Source: Echinometra lucunter (taxonomy: Eukaryota > Echinodermata > Echinoidea > Camarodonta > Echinometridae). From it: DNA of 64,000 nt. Shown here one piece after another: positions 1 to 11,189 of this stretch (positions within the stretch are counted from its first letter, which is position 1; each line of letters opens with the position of its first letter). Below the pieces are notes generated by a model. The model had not been told where the DNA came from and did no database searches. It worked only from the letters and a program-made list of their open reading frames with translations. The stretch lies in NCBI GenBank assembly GCA_029962745.1, contig CM057158.1:10241780-10305779 (forward strand), read 5' to 3'. A program made the translations under genes and the position numbers.

Positions 1-586
1 TATATTAAATTTGTTACCTTGATATTAAAAGCTTTAATTAGCTGGATTTCATGTAAAACTGAGATGAGATAGACTCGCCATCTACATACTGCCGCCACGA
101 TTTTGTTAGAATAGTTTGTTGCATATAAATAACTATATATTTTACCAGGAAGGATTATACCCATTATTTATGCGATATTTATGATTTCCCCTGTTATTTA
201 TAATATTGTCATGTTTGATAATAGTTGTTGGGAAAGATAACTTAGTCTGACATTATCATATCCATTTGATGGACATATCTTTATTTTGTCTATTTCTTTC
301 TTTATTTCCTTAAAAGGACATTTTTTTAGACTCCTTTGTGTTTAGATATCTACAAAGCCCATCAGTAATTTAAAAAAAAAGATATTGGATATTCAGATTC
401 GCATAGAATATATGCTATTGTACATGCCTGGGATAAAAAGAATATCCACAGAAAATTGAACTTTGATTTTAGAAAGACGATTTTTTTTTTTGTTCCTTTT
501 TTGTTCTTTTGTTTTGTTTTGTTTTGATTTGTTTTATTTTTTGTTTTTGTTTTTGTTGTTTGTGTTTTGTTTTTTGTTTTGTTTTG

Positions 587-617
<31 letters not shown>

Positions 618-837
618 TAAAATAAGTAGGATTTTGTTCAATTTGGGGTGGTATCTCTGTATTACTCATACTTTTCATGTAACATGACTAGCTTGATTGA
701 AGATTGATTTTTTTGTTTGTTTGTTTGTAGGTGTTTTTTCTTTATAGTAAATTAAAAGAAAAAAATATAATTATTATAACTTACAAGATTGCCAGACCAC
801 CTGTTGAGTTTCATTGCATTATGATGACGAAATATAA
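1..837. other. Non-coding DNA with T-rich simple repeats
   Basis: No gene seen. About 482-592 is a TTTTG/TTTG-type repeat, followed by T16 (593-608) and G9 (609-617). Short reading frames here are low-complexity products of the repeat. Confidence 0.7.
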
Positions 838-865
838 CAGGGGCGGCGGAGGCGAGGGAAGGGGA

Positions 866-1420
866 AAAAAGTGCCCCCTTTTACTCATGAAAAATGCCCC
901 TTTTCAAACGTGCTCAGTTCCCCCTTTTTCTTCTTACAAGGAACTATTTTTTTTAAAGTGCCCTTTCACCTTCTTTAGTAAGTACCCCTTTTTCCCCTTA
1001 AGATAAGCCGCCCGTTTTAAATCCTACAATTTCAACCGCTTTTACATCAGATTATAGACCTATCTCCCTTTTCACAGCGCTATTTTCAACTTCAATTTAC
1101 TTCTGATAAATACCTCTTTTCCTTTCTAGTAAAGTTTATTTCCCATTTCTCCTGTAAACATGCTACAAGTGTCACGAGTGCCCCTTTTCTTTTCCGATAA
1201 GTTCCTGTTCTGGCATGTGCCCCTTTTTAATTTTGATACACACTAAATTTGATTATGACAGGTTCCCCCTTTGCTTTCTAATAAGTGCCATTTCTGCTTA
1301 CCCTCGAAACTGATGTGTTCCTTTTCACCCCTAATGAGCGTCTAGTTTGATTATTATAAGTGCCCCTTTTCAGTGCCGATTATCGTTATAAGTATTGCAG
1401 TTCTCCTTCCAATAAGTGCC
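866..1420. repeat. Degenerate array of GTGCCCCTTTT-type motifs
   Basis: The motif AAGTGCCCCTTTT and close variants (GTGCCCTTTC, GTACCCCTTTTT, GTTCCCCCTTT) recur roughly every 30-45 bp on the + strand. Spacing is irregular, so it looks like an old tandem array in decay. Confidence 0.6.
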
Positions 1421-1943
1421 CTTTCAAATCTGATACATGTCCTGTTTTACGTCTGATCGGCGCCTCTCTTTTTCCTTGTACCATTCACTCTCTTTTTATT
1501 ATTCTTTTCCACATTCGTAAGTCTCCGAAACAGCCTAGTTCTAAAAATCAAAGAAGTTTCATACAGAAAAAAGATTCCCTCGTTATCTATTACAGTGTGC
1601 AGGGTGATGTGAGGCAGTGGATCAGGAGGCAAGAGCTAGGGGGCACAACGCACAAAACTTTAATTAGAACAAACGGTGCCCTTAAACTGAAGTAATGATG
1701 CAATTTTTCTTTCTTTTTTCAAAACTCGCTCGCTACGCTTGCTCGCACTTACATCTCAGGCATGGCGTAAAAATTGTGTTGTAACAATAAAGTGTTATCT
1801 GTTCTCCTTTCAATGTAGAGATCGCGCTTAAAATCAAAACCCCTATTCGGTTTGACCTTTTTTCACTAATGAAATATCGGTTGTGATGAGGCCTCAAAAA
1901 TACACTGAATATTGTAGCTTGGTCAATAAGGATAACAATCATA

Positions 1944-2263
1944 GGGAAGGGAAGAGCCCTAAAGTAAATTTGCGACATCTTTGTTAATCAAGTCACTGTA
2001 AATGATAGCGTCGTCTTCACCATTAAATAAAATAGTATTTTTGCTCGCTCGCAAATGAGTAATCATAACGGTCTTAACAACCTGACAACTGCAAAGTAGC
2101 TAACTGGGAAGGGAAGAGCCCTAAAATAAATTTGCGACATCTTTGTTAATCAAGTCACTGTAAATGATACCGTCGTCTTCAGCATTAAATAAAATAGTAT
2201 TTTTGCTCGCTCGCAAATGAGTAATCATAAAGGTCTGAACAACCTGACAACTGCAAAGTTGCT
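1944..2263. repeat. Two-copy tandem repeat, 162-bp unit
   Basis: Copy 1 (1944-2105) and copy 2 (2106-2263) both begin GGGAAGGGAAGAGCCCTAAA and differ at only a few positions. Each contains GCTCGCTCGCAAATGAG. High identity implies a recent tandem duplication inside the surrounding element. Confidence 0.85.
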
Positions 2264-3052
2264 AATATATGGAAACTGATCCTTATAAGTTGGTTAAATG
2301 GAATGTAGCGGTTTACCAACGTGTTGCAACCCCTCAAAACGCTAATTTCCTTTTTGTGTTCATCCTTTGTAAGTGCTCTCTTTTTTCCTTCAAAAAAGTG
2401 TTTTTTTTCTGTTGGTGTCCCCTCCCCCTCGCTTTGAAAGACACTCCGCAGCCCCTGTCAAGAATGAAGCATGAAAATATAAACATGTGTAAGTATTATG
2501 ATGGAAGGTGTTCGATTTTCATGTAGAAGTCAAATAAGCCATATTGTATCTTTGATTATATCTATTCGGAATTATACTGTAATATCATGTGTAGCATAAC
2601 TACTCCTTTTTGTTGTCGTCGTTGAGAAGATAACCCCTTGTAATTTTACTTGCATATTGTAATTATTGTAAAAGATGAGGAAATAAAAAGCTAAAATGAG
2701 TGTGAAAACAACTTGGTTGCTAATGTTTTTCTGTTGCAGTTTTGTCTTTTATATATAATTCTTCGACTGGTCTTTCCTCTACATACAACCAAATTACATA
2801 CATGCAAAAGTTTTAAAAGGAAAAAAAAATGTGTCTACTAAAAAAGGAATGTATATTTTCAGGATATGTGAAATATGCTGTATGATAATTGCCCATCGTG
2901 GAAATCACGACTGGGATTTCATACAGGCTTTTGAATATTTTTGTTAGCAGGTTATACATAGTGTAACATACCAAATTTCCTTTTAAACGTTTCTGCCAGG
3001 GTTGTGCTTAATAAAGAAAAAGGAATAAATGTTACATGATACATAACTAGAA

Positions 3053-3116
3053 AGAAAGAGGGGGATAGTGGGAGAATAAACATAGAGAGGGAGATATAGA
3101 AAGATGAGGGAGAAAA

Positions 3117-3150
<34 letters not shown>

Positions 3151-3280
3151 GGAAGAGAGTGGGAGGAGAAGAGGAGGGGGAGAGAGAGAGCAGGAAAGGG
3201 AGGAAGCCAGAGAAAGAGAGGATGGAGGAAGAAAGAGACAGACAGAGAGAGAGAGAGAGAGAAAGAAATGAGGAAGAGGA
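3053..3280. repeat. GA-rich polypurine tract
   Basis: Long, almost uninterrupted purine strand with pure (GA)n at about 3119-3147 and again near 3243-3262. Confidence 0.9.
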
Positions 3281-3672
3281 GGGAAAGTGGTAGGTGTTGA
3301 GTGGAAGGCTTTGCCTTACAAAAGATATGTTTCTAAGAAAATTGATATAATGATATCGAAAAGAATAAAAGAAAGAATACTAGTTGTAGCAGTGTTTGAC
3401 TTTGATGAATATGCAAACTGTAGAAGACTATTCTTATTTTCACTTTTTCTCCTAGACTTCCCAAGTTTTAAATACTTGATAAAAACATAGATAAATCAAC
3501 ACGAAATTTTGCCTGGAAGTAGTAGGCCGGGGGGGGGGGGGAGGGGCGGGCACTTTCAAGGTATAATGAATTTTTATAATGATTCTAAACCGGTAATATA
3601 GTCTGTAGGCTAACATTAACTCTCTTGACTCTTATTTATTCTACCCTGGGATAACAGCAAGCAATTTCATAT

Positions 3673-3676
<4 letters not shown>

Positions 3677-3716
<40 letters not shown>
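3677..3716. repeat. (CT)n microsatellite
   Basis: Twenty near-perfect CT units. Confidence 0.95.
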
Positions 3717-3720
<4 letters not shown>

Positions 3721-4343
3721 GCCGATATTTGACCAAGTGTCATGTGAAACCCCTTCTTTATGCAAGGTATATATTTTAATGAATAATTGGGAATTTTCAA
3801 TGTTTCAATCGCGTTCTGGTTTTTACAGTCAATAAATTGTGCAGAGTTTTTGTGTCAGTTAAAGCGCCCTCTCCAACCTTCTGCGTTAATTCAGGGACAT
3901 TCATGCGAGCATTCATGTAGACAATTCTGCGGTAGTCTCTGACACTGGTTGAACTCAGAGTGACTATTGTCACAGGCCGACAGAAATTCTGCGTAAATTT
4001 TCTTACATTTTCAATAATCTTTGGTAACTTGGAAAGTTTTGTTCGGAGCTTCAGCTCCGAGGCCTTTTGGTGTTTGCAGAAGTTATGTTATAATGTTCTT
4101 CTTTCGTCAAGAAAGCTGAAAGTCTTTAAAAAAAAAAAAAAAAGAAGCAAAACAGAGACCTCGTTTTGAGAATGATGTCTTCAAACATATTCTAAATATA
4201 TTTTAAATTCATTCAACCAGACAGTGTGAGAAATTCAGTCATATTTATAAATTATGATCAGTACTTGCATTACAGAATGAAAGAATTACAATTAAAAAAA
4301 AACAAACGAGCGAACGAACATTCTGTTGAATTGCTCGTCATCT

Positions 4344-4920
4344 AGTTCAAGTTCAAGTTCAAGTTCAAGTTCAGGTTTTATTTCCAATAGAATACAAGAC
4401 ATATTTTTTTTCTTCTTTTAAGCAGAAATATCGTAAATAAACAAACATACAACATTTTTTTCCTCTAATTAACATCAAAACAAACTAAATGTCTGCTTGA
4501 CATAGTGTATTAAAATAAAAAAAAATGATATTGGAAAAGAGAAATCCACAAAAAAGCAATGCTTGTAGTGACGTGGATTCCTCAAGAAAGAAAAAGGAAG
4601 GTAAAGAAAAGAAAACAGAAGAATGTGTGATACAGAGGTAGGTGAAACAGCAGTATATATTACAGTTGCAGATTCAGTCACACAGTGAACATTTAACAAG
4701 TACGTTAAGAAATTGCGAATTATTATCAGGAGTCTTTTTTCTCTACATATTGATTTATTTATGTATTAAACAGAGAGGCCTTATCAGCATAAAAAAATGA
4801 AATAGCATAACAGATAATATTGCATAATATACTGATATGAAACAAATATTTCAGGATAAAAATGACAAGATACATAACACGCTGACAAGCTGGCCTTCGT
4901 CGGGGCTCTGTTTACATGGT
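4344..4920 (-). mobile_element. LINE 3' end relic (minus strand)
   Basis: Read on the minus strand, the segment ends in ATTCTATTGGAAATAAAACC followed by tandem TGAACT/TGAACT-type units (TTCAAG on +, 4345-4373). This is the usual 3' tail arrangement of CR1/L2-type non-LTR retrotransposons. Further upstream on that strand, at about 4890-4920, is AACAGAGCCCCGACGAAGGC, resembling the start of a LINE 3' UTR. No intact reverse transcriptase frame remains. Confidence 0.5.
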
Positions 4921-5332
4921 TTAGTTACGATAATCAAAATATAATAATGAATGAAATAGAAAACATTGTTTGTTTGAATTCATCTCTGCTTTCAGGAATC
5001 AATTTATTACAGAAAAATATATGCATATATATAATCATAAACACATAATTCATTGATAATTTACTTCCAAATACAAAGAAAGTATGTAAAAGGGTAATCA
5101 ACATTATTTTTGCAATTTACAAAATTTGTGAACGCAGGAGAACGTCATCATGAGCGATTTGCTTGATATCGATGACGGGCCTCAATCATAGTATACATGG
5201 TATATAAAAGTTCAAATGAAACGGATTGATAAACAACATAGAACTGTTAAAAATGTAAAGCATTATGCTACACATTGAGGTTCGATTGTATAGTGTAATG
5301 CTTTAGATATTAATAGCTTCTTTAAAGCTCCA

Positions 5333-5477
5333 GGGCCCTGTTTCATAAAACTTATCAGTAACAACTGCCACATTTCTATGACAAATTTGCTCTCAGCCAA
5401 TCAGATGAAAGAATTTCAGTAGCTTATAAAATTTATAGCAACTTGTTATTGATAACAAGTTTTATGAAACGGGGTCC
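5333..5477. mobile_element. MITE, family A copy 1 (TTTCATAAAAC ends)
   Basis: The left end GGGCCCTGTTTCATAAAAC pairs with the reverse complement of the right end (GGACCCCGTTTCATAAAAC). The 145-bp element contains the core TTTGCTCTCAGCCAATCAGA, shared with copies at 15263 (opposite orientation) and 26853. Internal AACTTGTTA/TAACAAGTT also fold back. No coding capacity. Confidence 0.85.
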
Positions 5478-6177
5478 AGGTTCTGATTGTGTCCACGTTA
5501 GACCTCAGTCATATAGGGACTCTTGAAAACCATTCTCCACCACCGATACGAAGCAGTTAAGAAGACCACAGATTCGCATGAATTACATGAGGGTATATCA
5601 GATTATTATTTTTCTATTATTCAAAATCATTCCCAGAAAGTATTTCACAAACCGATCGAAGATGTCCCCGATTTAACTTTACCTGTACTGATCTACATGA
5701 TTTGAGAGCCGTATTTCCATCTTTACTGGAATATCTCCCTAAGGGGAGGGGATACAGAGGGTTATACCGTTTTAGTTCGTCATCTTTAGCAAACTTGCTG
5801 TTATCATAATTTCTTCATGAGTTATGCGTAAAAAGTACCCGTTTTGCCTCGTAAAGACTGCGTTCGTTCACTTGTATAAGTTATTGCCTGCATGGAAATT
5901 ATTAAAGTTCCTGATAGTTGTATTTTTCTTCGATTTAAGTGTTAAGCGGGGGAAGAAAAAGATATTTGCAGTAATCATCTCGCCCCTCGATCATGTCGAT
6001 AATAAAAATCTTCGCATTTCACCGGTCGTTGCCAGCAAGAAGATAAGTTTATGCGGACAAACGTGACATTTATGCTAATCTGCAGTGAGAGTCATCCCCC
6101 CCCCCCCCCCCCGCAATTCAAGAGGTATGGACGTGTAAGCATGGTTTATATTTTGAAGAGAGAGAGAGAGAGGGAGG

Positions 6178-6223
<46 letters not shown>

Positions 6224-6984
6224 AAGAAAGAAAGAAGGAGCAATGGAGCCGTCAAAATTACTCTTCATCGGTCAAGTGCATGCAGTTAATGACAAAGACA
6301 ACGGAAATGCATTTTTTCATGCTTCCATTTTGCAGTTATTCGATAGTTATTTCCATTTTTCAGAGCAGAGATAACTTTTACACTGGGACCGTGGGAGCGA
6401 GGGGGGGCTGATGGCTGCATCCCCCACAATTTCGACTAAAGATGAAAACAATAATAAACGTTAAAAAAAGATCTATGAATTTTAAAAACTTAATATTTGA
6501 ATTGCTCATAATTATAGGCTCAAAACCATCAAACGCAAAGGGCTAGGGGGGGGGGGGCTCCTCCTCTTGGAACCAGCCTGTTTATGTGTCAGTCCACCCC
6601 CCTCCAAAAACGTCCAGCAGCCCTTGTTACAAACCCTATAAAAGAAAATCATTGGCGAGAGAACAAAAAAGCAAATGATAGGGCTTTTTATGGCATAGAG
6701 ATAATGATTCAAGTAACGAAAGTTGAAACCATATAATGACATTATAGGCTAATTCAACAAAAAGTTAAATATACAGAGGAAGAAATATGGAGCGTTTAAA
6801 TTTCATCCGGGCAATTTTATGTCTTATAGGGTCATGCTGTGTTTCCTTACATGAATTCTTTCACAAATGGCTAGAAGACACCCAATGAACGAAATTTAGC
6901 CTCTTTCACCAGAAAAATGTGTAAGTTGCAAATGCTTCGTGTTGTGGATGCTTCTCATCCATCATCTCCTAGGTTTCCGCTGTA
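5478..6984. other. Intergenic DNA, no gene seen
   Basis: Contains a C-run (about 6097-6112), a GA/GGGA/GAAA simple repeat (6155-6235) and a G-run near 6546-6558. The stretch 6380-6635 has G-rich ends suggestive of a degraded hAT-like MITE, but boundaries could not be fixed. Confidence 0.5.
6155..6236. repeat. GA / GGGA / GAAA compound microsatellite
   Basis: Compound purine repeat of (GA)n, (GGGA)n, (GA)n and (GAAA)n. Confidence 0.95.
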
Positions 6985-7310
6985 GCACTTTTCAAGCTAC
7001 GTGAGGGAAAAAAAAAGAACGGACGCGCCGTAATATCAGCCGACACGCAGTGAGCTTGGAATACGATGGCAAAGAAGAGGCCCTGCGGAAAAAATGACCT
7101 TGCACTGGACGATGAAGACGTGCCGGTGCTAGCACACGAGCGAGCGACGAACGCGAGTTGATTAGCTGCTATTCCAGCAGGTTGTGTTAATGTGGAGGGG
7201 GTTTTTTGTGTTGTGATTGAAGGAGATGTAGCCGTTGGTTTATGACTGTGGGCGATCTGCAGTACAGTTTGTGTGCGCCGCGCAATCATGCCGCCAAAAC
7301 TTACTGTCTG
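6985..7310. promoter_or_regulatory. GC- and CpG-rich patch upstream of SMPD3
   Basis: This segment is clearly richer in GC and CpG than its surroundings (for example CGAGCGAGCGACGAACGCG at 7138-7156). It contains a short + strand frame from ATG 7066 (MAKKRPCGKND..., 31 codons) and a longer minus-strand open frame, neither of which resembles a known protein. It may be an unmethylated promoter or first-exon region. It is about 1.4 kb upstream of the SMPD3 start codon. Confidence 0.25.
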
Positions 7311-8129
7311 CTGTAGATGTTGAAGGAGTGTAAAGGGATTTAAGTGGATAACTCGCGGACAGGTGGATAAGGCAGATTTGTTCATGTGCGATAATTTGTC
7401 TTTATTTTGGTAACTGATTTGGATTTTTGTGCCAGTTGTTCATGTGCTCTAAGAATGACTCTAAACTTCGACATGCATAAGTGGTGCTTCTGAACACTGT
7501 TAAATAACTTTATAGCCTCATTATGTAAAATTCAACCGTAATCTAAATGATGAAATTGTGGAAGAGATTTGCAGAAGTTAATCAAAAGAATGACATTTAC
7601 TATCACTTTCAACCCTCCTAGATCCTCAGAACAGTTCAAAGTCTGACTTTTGATTGAATCTACCCTCACTTTCTACAAATGTTTACACAAATATTCGTTA
7701 AACGGTAGTAATAATCTCAAAGACATCTTGAATCATGAGGTTGAAAATAGTTTTCAATTAAACGTAAACTTTTACACCACGCACATCTAGGGTATGGAGT
7801 TATGCTTCCCAGGTACCGCAAGCAATTCTCATTCAGGAATGACCCACTCTGCACATGTCATAAAATCGAGGATAAATAACCACCGGAACAAGAGGCAGAG
7901 TAAATGTTCGATACAGTCTGCTGTGTTAGAAATATTAATGATAGTTGGATAACTCCTCCTGCTCCACTGAAGAGGTTTCATGACAAAAGATGACAGAGGC
8001 GAGACTTCAAGAAGTATATTTATTGACATGGAAAGTCTTCTGTGTTGGATATTAGCTTCTAACATTGCGATACCCATGAATATTGCATGGCATGGAGAGC
8101 TCTCTCTCGTCGCTTCGTACATGCCATAT
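7311..8129. other. Non-coding upstream DNA, no gene seen
   Basis: A 97-codon open frame on the minus strand (7829-8122) has no recognisable domain and no supporting splice or promoter context. No repeats were noted. Confidence 0.5.
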
Positions 8130-8676
8130 GGTCACTAAGGCAACGGTTCTCTTGTACCCTTTACTCGCATCTTACAATACAGTGAGTGAAATGCTGAGCG
8201 TGTGAATCAAAACCGTGGCTTGTTTATGTTTTCCAGATTCACCACTTTCTTAAACGTTTTTTTTTTTAATATTGCCTTTTTCGACTTGTATTCACGGTAT
8301 TGATACACGTGTTGCTGGGTTGTAATGCGACGTCATTGACTAGTATATACATCATACACGATGACCGGTCTGACCTTACTGGTACCTCTGGCATGGATGC
8401 TGGGTGAGTCTGAATGAACGATATGTTCGCTTTTCATCAATTATGCAAATGTTAGCTCCAGCGTGTCGAGCTGAGCGAGGCGCTTTGTGGACATCCCGCG
8501 ACTATGCTATGTATGATGTAGTTGCTCCTGCTGCTACAATCAAGTGTCATTTTTTTTTAATTGGAGAATAACATCTAGCTAAGAAATAAAGGAATAGCCA
8601 TGTACTTGAAAGCGGTCCTATGACAGGAAGCTCTCCTCACTCGGGACAAGCGTTATAGAAGTAGGACAGCGGCAAG
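8130..8676 (+). promoter_or_regulatory. Probable 5' untranslated/promoter-proximal region of SMPD3
   Basis: Lies directly upstream of the SMPD3 start. A short reading frame opens at 8361 (MTGLTLLVPLAWMLG), reaching a donor-like G|GTGAGT at 8404. Possible acceptors are CATCTAG (ending 8578) and ATGACAG (ending 8628), so a spliced 5' UTR is plausible. No TATA box could be assigned. The transcription start cannot be located from sequence alone. Confidence 0.3.
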
Positions 8677-10041
8677 ATGCTGCATCAGAAAGTGTTTAAC
8701 TTTTCCTTTCAGGAAAAGCTGTATTCTCTAGGTTTCTACCTCCTTTTACCGTGGACCTGGTTCTTGAACCAACTCATGGCCCTATTTTTAAGGACCACGG
8801 ATGAACTCCAAGATGGTGACGCCATGCCATGCTATGAACGAGTCGTCACGCTAATCTTTCTTGTGCCAATCATGATAGCAATCATAATCATCTTATGCCC
8901 CTTCGCGGGGCTTGGGTTTGCCTTAAGGGTCATTATGGCCAGGTTTCGTCGGCCTTATCGCTTCTCCTTCAAAAGCAACCCTTACCTGATCAACGTCAAC
9001 AACCGTATCTGGACAGATTTAGCTGAAAAGAGGAATTTTAAGTTCGCCTTTGTGGACTCGTGCCTCATGCCCGAGGCTATGGCTAGGATGAACAATCTGG
9101 GTCAGGTACAGTACAGAGCAAAACAGATGGCCACGCATATTGTCAATTCACAACTACGACCAAATCCTAAGATATTCATCCACTCACCCTCAGATGGTGA
9201 ACTTAAGCAATCTTGTATCTATCACTCACCTAGTACCTCCGTTCTTATGACGCCTCAGAATATCAGCCACCTTGCGGGAGACGAGGACAATGTATTGAAA
9301 TTTGATATGAGCAGGCAATACTCGTCGAGGGGTAGTGTCTCAAAAGACGACACACTCCCAATGAGGGACAAGGACCGAAGAAGGCAACGCCGGGACAGGA
9401 GTCCAGATCCACAGAGATCTCCTAGAATGTCACGGACTAATGCTGGAAGCAGTAAACAATCACCGAATCCCCCTAGAAGCCAAGGGAGAAAACCACGGGA
9501 ACTGCCACCGCAACCCGGTGCATCTTCCGATGTAGATATTCCTGACATAGTGCCAAGTCGTGGTGGACCCATCTCCTCACCTTCGTCACCAGAGTCCGTG
9601 GGATCCACATCCACAGTGAGACTACAGACCTCACACAGTCAGTATGCTTCTTCCGTAGGACCTTCCACTCCAGGAAACACCAATCCTAGGACCACCATTA
9701 CTCACTGTCCCATGTCCTTCTGCAGCCAGAGCAGCATACGGGAACGTATTGGACCATGTGAACACGGCATCAGTTCAAACTTCCCCGCCCATCTTGATTT
9801 CATATGCTTTCAGGAGGTCTTCGAACAGAGAGCAGCTGACCGCTTGATTGAAATACTCCACAATTACTTTAGCTATATACTTTACGATGTAGGAGTCAAT
9901 TCTTGGACTGTCAATCGTTTTCTGCTTAACAGTGGCCTCGTGTTTGGTAGCAGGTACCCTATAGTGGATGTAGTATTTGAATATTTTAAGGAAAGTCAAA
10001 AGGAGGATCGATTTGTGTCCAAGGGAGTCTTAATGGTCAAG
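8677..10041 (+). CDS. SMPD3: Neutral sphingomyelinase 2 (SMPD3), first coding exon
   Basis: Encodes the N-terminal 455 residues of an nSMase2-type enzyme, which hydrolyses sphingomyelin to ceramide and phosphocholine at the inner leaflet of plasma and Golgi membranes. Two hydrophobic segments lie at about residues 15-38 and 56-83. Conserved catalytic-domain blocks follow: CLMPEAMARMNN (129-140), FPAHLDFICFQEVF (369-382, with the metal-binding Glu at 380), YILYDVGV, LNSGLVFGSRYPI (417-429) and EDRFVSKG (443-450), which keeps the Asp/Lys pair (D444, K449) called the DK switch in the human enzyme. Residues about 165-368 are a low-complexity Ser/Pro/Arg-rich linker. The ATG is chosen because an in-frame TAG lies 15 nt upstream, A is at -3, and the N-terminal length matches human SMPD3 to within one residue. 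The exon ends in phase 0 at AATGGTCAAG|GTAAGT. The ORF reads 11 codons into the intron before a stop, which is not coding. The family call is from remembered sequence similarity. Confidence 0.95.
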
Positions 10042-10049
10042 GTAAGTAT

Positions 10050-11189
10050 TTTTTTTTCAATTTTCACCCAGCTTTAATTTTTTTTTTTTTTTTACCACCG
10101 CATTTTTTACTTTAGAAAATATAAGAAAGCATGCAAATTCACTACAGTGCTGTCTTTTCTTGGTGTTGAAATATAATAACGTCAGCGATGATAGTCCTGT
10201 TTGTTTTGAATTATTCTCTAGCAGACATTATGTAAACAAAAAGTTCATTTCTTTTGAATATGAGAGACTTTAATACTTAGTGTCACTTGTGTAAAGGGTT
10301 GTTTGTATATGAATAGTATTTCTCCCATATACTATGCACCGATGTCTAATCCGGAATATGTTTTGAAAGCACTGCTTACCACAAAATGATCAATTTCTCT
10401 GATTCAGTTTGTAATCTCAGTCTGTTAGTATATGACACGTTAGTATCGGCAGTTTCCCACATGCATTTTGTCATGGAGAGCTAACTATCGTACGAATGAG
10501 GCACATACATGAAGCCTTCGATGTAAAGCTTTAAATTAAAGCTACAGATTTAAGTTATAGCTTATCAGAATAAAACGAGAATATATTATTACCTTTATAA
10601 AGGCAGAAATGGAAATGGCAAGAACTCTATAATCTGATACTGTTATCACTCATCCATTCAAACACACCCGGAAGTCATGTAATGTAAAGTTTACCATATT
10701 TTAAACAGTAAATCCATGCATGGTTATGTCATGTCGACTTTTTCTTGTTCATGCTGATGAAGCAATATGGCTGAAGTTGAAAGTTAGGAATTTGGATCAT
10801 TGACAGGACGAATTTGTAATTATGAAATCTTTCCCATTTCCCTCTCTTAGTATGTACCTATCATTAACATTTGGCAAAATTCGCACCACCGCAAAAACGG
10901 AAGATGATTGTGGGTGTGTGTGTGTGTGTAAAGAACGCTTAGTCGTCATGGTTATAATGGTTATCACAATAATGCATTCTTCCAAGCAAAGCTGATCGTC
11001 GTGGATTTAGCAATTGTACATTTTAAAATTATTTTTTGCAGTTCCCCAAAGTCCCCTAAGAGTAATCTTGGAATACATCCTTTTCCCAATCCTTCCATCA
11101 CTTGTTCCCTTTTACACCTCTTACGTGCACAATGGACTTCTCTCCAGCACACCTGTTGCTTGCTAAAACTCATCCTCACCAAAGGATTT
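10050..11189. other. Intronic DNA, no gene seen
   Basis: Contains a T-run (about 10078-10094) and a short (TG)n at 10911-10929. No inverted repeat or coding similarity noted. Confidence 0.6.

Larger units (their letters stand above)
838..2457. mobile_element. Composite hAT-like non-autonomous element (about 1.6 kb)
   Basis: The left end is CAGGGGCGGCGGAG and the reverse complement of the right end is CAGGGGCTGCGGAG, an imperfect terminal inverted repeat of the CAGGGG type typical of hAT elements. The interior holds a decayed array of a GTGCCCCTTTT motif (about 866-1420) and two near-identical 162-bp units (1944-2263). Flanking 8-mers do not match, so the target duplication is lost or the boundaries are slightly off. 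No transposase reading frame was seen. Confidence 0.45.
2458..4343. other. Intergenic DNA, no gene seen
   Basis: Contains a purine-rich GA tract (about 3050-3280), a G-run near 3529-3541 and a (CT)20 tract at 3677-3716. Open frames are short and resemble nothing recognisable. Confidence 0.6.

Noticed and set aside
6051..6374. 107-codon + frame with an Arg/Glu repeat
   Set aside because: The body is the translated GA/GAAA microsatellite.
7829..8122. 97-codon minus-strand open frame upstream of SMPD3
   Set aside because: No recognisable domain, no splice or promoter support; length is within chance for this base composition.
8699..8713. Acceptor-like TTTTCCTTTCAG just after the SMPD3 start codon
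   Set aside because: Using it would remove the N-terminal residues whose length matches the human protein, and the ATG has an in-frame upstream stop and good context. Kept as coding.
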